Assembly (NCBI GenBank): GCA_002452315.1
Contig: DKFH01000147.1
Span: 1 to 9,528, forward strand
Length of the DNA stretch: 9,528 bases
Direction of reading: 5' to 3'
Source of the DNA: Anaerolineaceae bacterium UBA6801
GTDB lineage: Bacteria > Chloroflexota > Anaerolineae > Anaerolineales > Anaerolineaceae
Positions 5,939-9,528 of this stretch are shown piece by piece. How positions within the stretch are numbered: the stretch's first letter is position 1; the number at the start of each line of letters is the position of its first letter. The notes under the pieces are model-generated. The model saw only the letters and a program-made list of their open reading frames with translations. It searched no databases and had not been told where the DNA came from. The translations under genes and the position numbers were made by a program.

Positions 5939-7156
5939 TCAGACAATAAATTGCTGGTAAAACGCATCGATTTTGGGGAGGGTAGCCCCTTGTGCTGCCC
6001 GGTCTTCTATCAAGGACAGGTTATAGCTGGCGGCGCGCTGGCGCAGGTCTACCGCGTCCAGGGCCTGGCAGATCCCACCTGCCAGATCCTGCGGGGAAGT
6101 GGGGTTTACCAGCAGACCATTGACACCCTGCCTGATCCATTCTCGCAGGGATTCGATATCGCCCACCACCGGGAAACAGCCGCAAGCCATGGCTTCCAGC
6201 AGCGAGTTGGGCGTGCCGTCATGGCTGCTGGGGGAGACGTAGAGCTGTGATCGTTTGTACAGGGCCCACAACTGCGGTTGGGATAGTTTAGGGAGCAAGT
6301 GAACCTGCCCTTGGAGGTCATGTTGGGCGGCCCACCGCTCTGCCTGTTCCACCCCGGCCAAACCGGGGCAGATAAACTGCGCCTGGGGATGTGCAGCCAG
6401 GATTTCGGGGATGGCGGCGAAAAAGACCTCCTGGTGGACGGAGCCCGGGCGCAAGCCGCGTGGGTTGACCACCCACTCACCGGTGTTGGGAAGGCCGAAG
6501 ACGGCTGAGTCAAAGCCGGGGGTGGATGAAATGGCAGCTAAATCCAGGCCCCCCGAACCAGGAACGACCAGGGTAGGCGCCTCAGCAGATAACCCCCACT
6601 CGAAGGCCAGGCGCACGTCACGGCGGGTATCGGCACTGAAGCCGTCGGCGCGGACCAGGCAGCGTTTGGTGAAGGTGCGCATCAAGGGCGAACCGCTGGC
6701 ATGCAGGGTCAGGTCGTTGCCCCAGGTGGCCGCCAGGAAGGGGATGCCCCGGGGCGTGTAGCTGCCCAGCATACCCTCAAAGGGGATACGCAGTGCGTGC
6801 ACCAGGCCGGGTTTAAGCTCGCGAAGGATCTTTTTATATGTCCAGGCAAACCTGGGGAGGGTGAGCGGGCCGATCACATAGCGCAGGGATTGTAAGTGGG
6901 GCATAACGCGGCGCATGAGCCCCCGACCGGGTTTGGCCGCGGCTGATGCTGCGGTTTGTTGGCCACTGTCGCGCGCTCCCCGGCTGAGGCGACTCAGGGC
7001 CACCGGCAGGAGATAAAAATGGGCCACGCCCTCGGGTGGGCTGCAGGGGAAGGTGGAGATCAGGCTGACCTGGTAACCCAGTGCCTGGACGTTGGCGATC
7101 CAGCTGAGTGCGGTGGGACTGCGCCCATCCGCGATGAGCAGGATATGGCCTTTCAT
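5939..7156 (-). CDS. GT4-like glycosyltransferase (last gene of polysaccharide operon)
   Basis: A 405-residue GT-B fold glycosyltransferase. The N-terminal half starts HILLIADGRSPTALSWIANVQALGYQV (4-30), a Rossmann-like acceptor domain, and has LVHALRIPFEG (118-128) and ATWGNDL (143-149). The C-terminal donor domain contains NPRGLRPG (231-238), likely phosphate contacts, and the GT4 motif SPSSHDGTPNSLLEAMACGCFPVV (308-331). In that motif Glu321 is the second glutamate of E-x7-E, and His312-Asp313 occupy the region of the first. A basic, Ala/Gly-rich stretch (about 59-80) looks like a flexible loop. No membrane segment is present, so it is cytoplasmic or peripheral at the membrane. Donor and acceptor sugars cannot be assigned. 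Its ATG overlaps the stop of the preceding gene by four bases (ATGA), with GGAG six bases upstream, so translation is probably coupled. Confidence 0.87.
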   Translation of the reverse strand: MKGHILLIADGRSPTALSWIANVQALGYQVSLISTFPCSPPEGVAHFYLLPVALSRLSRGARDSGQQTAASAAAKPGRGLMRRVMPHLQSLRYVIGPLTLPRFAWTYKKILRELKPGLVHALRIPFEGMLGSYTPRGIPFLAATWGNDLTLHASGSPLMRTFTKRCLVRADGFSADTRRDVRLAFEWGLSAEAPTLVVPGSGGLDLAAISSTPGFDSAVFGLPNTGEWVVNPRGLRPGSVHQEVFFAAIPEILAAHPQAQFICPGLAGVEQAERWAAQHDLQGQVHLLPKLSQPQLWALYKRSQLYVSPSSHDGTPNSLLEAMACGCFPVVGDIESLREWIRQGVNGLLVNPTSPQDLAGGICQALDAVDLRQRAASYNLSLIEDRAAQGATLPKIDAFYQQFIV

Positions 7157-8259
7157 GACATGCTCCGTTTGAGTGCCCGGATAAATACCGCAACCATGTT
7201 CTCCAGGTTGACCTCTTCAGCCACAATGCGGTAACTCTCCGCGCCCATCTGGCGCAAGGTGGAGATATCTGCCAGCGCCTCGGCCAGCGTCGATTGCAGG
7301 GCTGGTAGATCATTGGGCGGAATCTGCCAGCCGTTGGCAGGACGCACCAGGTCAGCCTGGGTGCCATCGGCTTCGGCCGCGATCACCGGCAGGCCGTAAC
7401 TCATCGCCTGCTGGATGGCCAAACCGCCGGTGCCCGGCAGCACGAACAGGTCTGCACACCGGAATTGCTCTGCCAGGGCGTCTCCGTACAGGGCACCGGT
7501 GAATACGGCCTGGGGGTAGATTTCCCCGGCCAGGGCTTGCAGGCGTTCACGTTCAGGGCCGTCACCGACGATGACCAGCATGGGCTGTAAGGGCTGCGGC
7601 AGCCGGGCGCAGGCTTGCAGGAGGTTGTCGACCTGCTTGCGGGCTTGCAGGCGGCCCACGAACAAGACCCGGGCTGGCTGATCGCCGGAGGGTACCGGTC
7701 GATCAGGCAGGGGGTGTGACGGGGCGGGCGAAACAGCGTTGGCGGCCACAAAAATACGATCGAGGGGGAAGCCGATCCGGGCGTATTCATCTGCGCCGGT
7801 CTGGCTGTAGGTGATCAGGAGGTCAAACTGGCGGATGAAACGTGTGCGCCGTGTGTGGCGCAAACCGGGCAGCAGTCCGGAAATTGGCGGTGCGCCCAGG
7901 CCCCAGCCGATGACCGGGCGCCCTTGACGGTGCATCCAGCGCAAGGCAGCCCGGGTGCGCAGGTAGCGCGGGTTGGCCTCGACAATCAAGACCTCCGGGT
8001 TGAAGGCCTCCAGCCAGCGGAGCAAACCGAGTTGGATGCAGACGTACAGCCTGTCTTTGAACAGGTGCAGGTTCGTTCCCCGGGTGAGTCGTGCCCCCTC
8101 GAGGGACTCAACGGTTTTGATCATTTCTTCGGGTTTGGGTTGACCGGCAAACACGCCCAGTCCGGAGGGGCAAGCTGCCCCCAGGGCGTTGAAAAAGGGC
8201 GCCCGGTACTCGGGGAGCACCCGCTGTATCAATCCAACCCGGCCTGTAAATGGGTTCAT
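7153..8259 (-). CDS. GT4-like glycosyltransferase lacking both E-x7-E glutamates
   Basis: A 368-residue GT-B fold protein. The N-terminal domain opens with GLIQRVLPEYRAPFFNAL (9-26), a pattern seen in GT4 enzymes, and includes VLIVEANPRYLRTRA (90-104). The donor domain has the usual VLFVGRLQARKQVDNLL (198-214), with Arg203 and Lys208 placed to bind the nucleotide-sugar diphosphate, then LVIVGDGPERERL (228-240). The motif region reads VLPGTGGLAIQQAMSYGLPVI (273-293): Gly276 and Gln284 stand where E-x7-E enzymes have glutamates. I recall a PGxGGLAxxEAM variant in related enzymes, which still keeps the second Glu. The protein is otherwise intact, with no frameshift. It overlaps both neighbours by four bases and is the middle glycosyltransferase of the operon. 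It may be an active divergent enzyme or a partner subunit. There is no signal peptide or membrane segment. Confidence 0.85.
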   Translation of the reverse strand: MNPFTGRVGLIQRVLPEYRAPFFNALGAACPSGLGVFAGQPKPEEMIKTVESLEGARLTRGTNLHLFKDRLYVCIQLGLLRWLEAFNPEVLIVEANPRYLRTRAALRWMHRQGRPVIGWGLGAPPISGLLPGLRHTRRTRFIRQFDLLITYSQTGADEYARIGFPLDRIFVAANAVSPAPSHPLPDRPVPSGDQPARVLFVGRLQARKQVDNLLQACARLPQPLQPMLVIVGDGPERERLQALAGEIYPQAVFTGALYGDALAEQFRCADLFVLPGTGGLAIQQAMSYGLPVIAAEADGTQADLVRPANGWQIPPNDLPALQSTLAEALADISTLRQMGAESYRIVAEEVNLENMVAVFIRALKRSMS

Positions 8260-9281
8260 TTCACCCCCAGGGCGTTTAAATAGCCCGCCACCATGCTTTC
8301 CAGGCTGAAGGCTGCCTCTGCTCGGGTGCGGGCCCGGGCACGATAGGCCGGGTTATCCTGCAGGATGCGGGTGCAGGCCGCTGCCAGGGGCGGGATCAGG
8401 GGGTCCTCAAGCTGCCAGTGGTTCGCACCGTAGGGGACCACTTCGCCCGCGCCATCCCTGACCAGCTCGGCCAACGCGCCGGTGTCATATGCCAGGACGG
8501 GGGTGCCGCAGGCCAGCGCCTCAATCACGCTGTTGGGACAGGCGGCGTTGAGGTCGGCGCTGAACAGCAGGTGGGCTGAGCGGTCAATGGCGGGGATGTC
8601 CTCCCGGGGTACAACGCCCTGCCAGGTGATCCATAGCTCAGGTGCTAGCGTGTAGGCCTGCGCTTTGAGATCCTCGCCCACATCGCCAACGACCAATAAT
8701 TCAAGGGCTTGGTCGCAGCTTGCCCTGACCTGGTCAGCCAGCTTGATGGCTGTCTCCAAACCGCGGGCGTACGCGCCAGCCAGGTGCCCCTCCACCAGCA
8801 GGAGGCGGTAATGGTCCTCCGGCGGGGTACCCGGGCCGTTGGGGGTGTAATGGGCCAGGTCAACCCCATTGTAGGTCACCTGGTGGGAGATGGGACGTGG
8901 GCCAAAAGCCCGGTCCCACCAGTCACGGCTGAAGTTGCTCTGGTAGACGATGTGGTCCGCCATGCGGCGTCGAATGAAAGCCAGGATGTGGTTGTTGATC
9001 TCCGCGCGCAGGTAGGCGCGCGCGGGAGTTTTTTCGAGCCTGTGGATCCAATTCATCCCGTTAAGGCGCTGCACAACCCGCACGCCACGGCCTTTGGCAC
9101 GCCAGAGCTTCCATAGGTGGCGGGTGCCGCCGATCACGAGGATGGCGGTGTTTTCCGGGTCGGTGATGTCAAAGGTGTGGGAGATGCCGTGGGCCTGTAA
9201 CCCGGCGATCATCCGGGCCTGGAAGGAGACCATCCCGCCCAAGCCGGTCAGTTCGGGCACCAGGCAGATCTGCTCGTTCAT
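8256..9281 (-). CDS. GT4-like glycosyltransferase
   Basis: A 341-residue GT-B fold protein, at the short end for GT4. The N-terminus CLVPELTGLGGMVSFQARMIAGL (6-28) has the glycine-rich acceptor-domain loop, followed by VVQRLNGMNWIHR (69-81) and HIVYQSNFSRDWWDRAFGP (110-128), a pattern typical of a GT4 subgroup. VTYNGVDLAHYTP (135-147) joins the two domains. The donor-domain motif is LNAACPNSVIEALACGTPVLAYDTGAL (244-270): Glu254 is the conserved second glutamate, while Ala246 stands at the first. The start overlaps the stop of the acyltransferase gene by four bases, with AAGGGTGA seven bases upstream, and its own stop overlaps the next gene by four bases. It should transfer a sugar onto a lipid-linked or growing glycan at the inner membrane face; its specificity is unknown. 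Confidence 0.87.
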   Translation of the reverse strand: MNEQICLVPELTGLGGMVSFQARMIAGLQAHGISHTFDITDPENTAILVIGGTRHLWKLWRAKGRGVRVVQRLNGMNWIHRLEKTPARAYLRAEINNHILAFIRRRMADHIVYQSNFSRDWWDRAFGPRPISHQVTYNGVDLAHYTPNGPGTPPEDHYRLLLVEGHLAGAYARGLETAIKLADQVRASCDQALELLVVGDVGEDLKAQAYTLAPELWITWQGVVPREDIPAIDRSAHLLFSADLNAACPNSVIEALACGTPVLAYDTGALAELVRDGAGEVVPYGANHWQLEDPLIPPLAAACTRILQDNPAYRARARTRAEAAFSLESMVAGYLNALGVK

Positions 9282-9528
9282 GCCCCGTCACCCTTCAGGC
9301 GCGGGCGTTGACCCACACAGCGGGCCGGTGCTCCCGCCCAAAGCTCATATTCGCCGGTCGACTTCAGCAGGACGGCATTGGCGCCGATGACAGTGCCATG
9401 GCCCACGGTGAGCACGCCCGTTTTGCACAAAACCTTACACCCGGGTGCGAGGATCACGTCATCCCCGATCTCAATGCCTTCGAATTGCGAGTGTTCCATG
9501 GGCAGGTAGATATCGGCCCGCCCGAGGG
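9278..9528 (-). CDS. Hexapeptide-repeat acyltransferase, N-terminal part outside window
   Basis: Only the C-terminal 83 codons are present; the frame is open to the window edge. An internal ATG at 9497-9499 has no ribosome site, and the residues just before it (LGRADIYLP) continue the protein naturally, so this is a truncated view of a longer gene. The visible part has left-handed beta-helix hexapeptides: IEIGDDVILAPGCKVL, then LTVGHGTVIGANAVLLKS, followed by the cap WAGAPARCVG typical of acetyltransferases such as those modifying colanic acid or O-antigen. It probably acetylates a sugar of the glycan assembled by the downstream glycosyltransferases. The catalytic histidine lies upstream of the visible part, so acyl donor and activity are inferred from the family. 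It is the first visible gene of the minus-strand operon and overlaps the next gene by ATGA. Confidence 0.82.
   Translation of the reverse strand, partial: LGRADIYLPMEHSQFEGIEIGDDVILAPGCKVLCKTGVLTVGHGTVIGANAVLLKSTGEYELWAGAPARCVGQRPRLKGDGA

Noticed and set aside
6834..7367. 177-codon minus-strand open frame in another register across two glycosyltransferase genes
   Set aside because: It overlaps recognised GT4 coding sequence in a different frame, and its low-complexity Arg/Pro/Trp-rich composition is typical of a shadow frame.
7855..8283. 142-codon plus-strand open frame opposite two glycosyltransferase genes
   Set aside because: It is antisense to clearly homologous coding DNA, has no recognisable domain or ribosome site, and such frames are expected in GC-rich genes.
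9278..9499. Complete 73-residue acyltransferase starting at the ATG at 9499
   Set aside because: No ribosome site precedes it, the frame stays open to the window edge, and the protein is far too short for a hexapeptide acyltransferase; it is the end of a longer gene.
1..9528. CRISPR array, insertion sequence, toxin-antitoxin or phage-defence system
   Set aside because: I found no regularly spaced repeats, no transposase, nuclease or toxin-like protein, and every long open frame is accounted for by metabolic, envelope or secreted-protein genes.

Overview
The window looks like chromosomal DNA of a moderately GC-rich bacterium: coding DNA is GC-rich, while the intergenic stretches are AT-rich with sigma-70-like promoters and Shine-Dalgarno sites. 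The general flavour of the proteins (an E. coli-type phosphoglucomutase, a long PAP2 membrane phosphatase, a GH1 beta-glucosidase and several divergent GT4 glycosyltransferases) reminds me of Chloroflexota of the Anaerolineae type. That is an impression from protein style only, with no marker gene to support it. I see no insertion sequence, integrase, phage gene or CRISPR array.

Left part (1-2678). A tRNA-Glu(CTC), cut by the window edge, lies on the minus strand behind a clear promoter. Upstream of it, on the same strand, is a SlyD-type FKBP prolyl isomerase with a cysteine tail and its own well-formed promoter. A 364-bp divergent intergenic region separates slyD from pgm, a full-length alpha-phosphoglucomutase on the plus strand.

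Middle (2679-4442). A PAP2-family membrane phosphatase on the plus strand has its own compact promoter, which overlaps a small inverted repeat. After it come a weak terminator, a long near-perfect hairpin of unknown role, and a 131-residue secreted protein of no family I recognise that carries a duplicated DGxCxGD motif. A strong bidirectional terminator ends this gene and the convergent GH1 gene.

Right part (4443-9528), all minus strand. A cytoplasmic GH1 beta-glucosidase follows a four-gene surface-polysaccharide type operon. In transcription order this is a hexapeptide-repeat acyltransferase (cut by the right edge) and three GT4-like glycosyltransferases, every junction being a 4-base ATGA overlap. 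The operon probably builds and acetylates an exopolysaccharide, O-antigen-like glycan or glycolipid.

How the genes may fit together is inference: GH1 releases glucose, Pgm interconverts glucose-6-phosphate and glucose-1-phosphate (the entry to nucleotide sugars), the glycosyltransferases use nucleotide sugars, and PAP2 enzymes often recycle lipid phosphates such as undecaprenyl pyrophosphate. No dramatic new system is evident. The items most worth following up are the small secreted protein, the 54-nt hairpin before it, and a glycosyltransferase lacking both glutamates of the usual E-x7-E motif.
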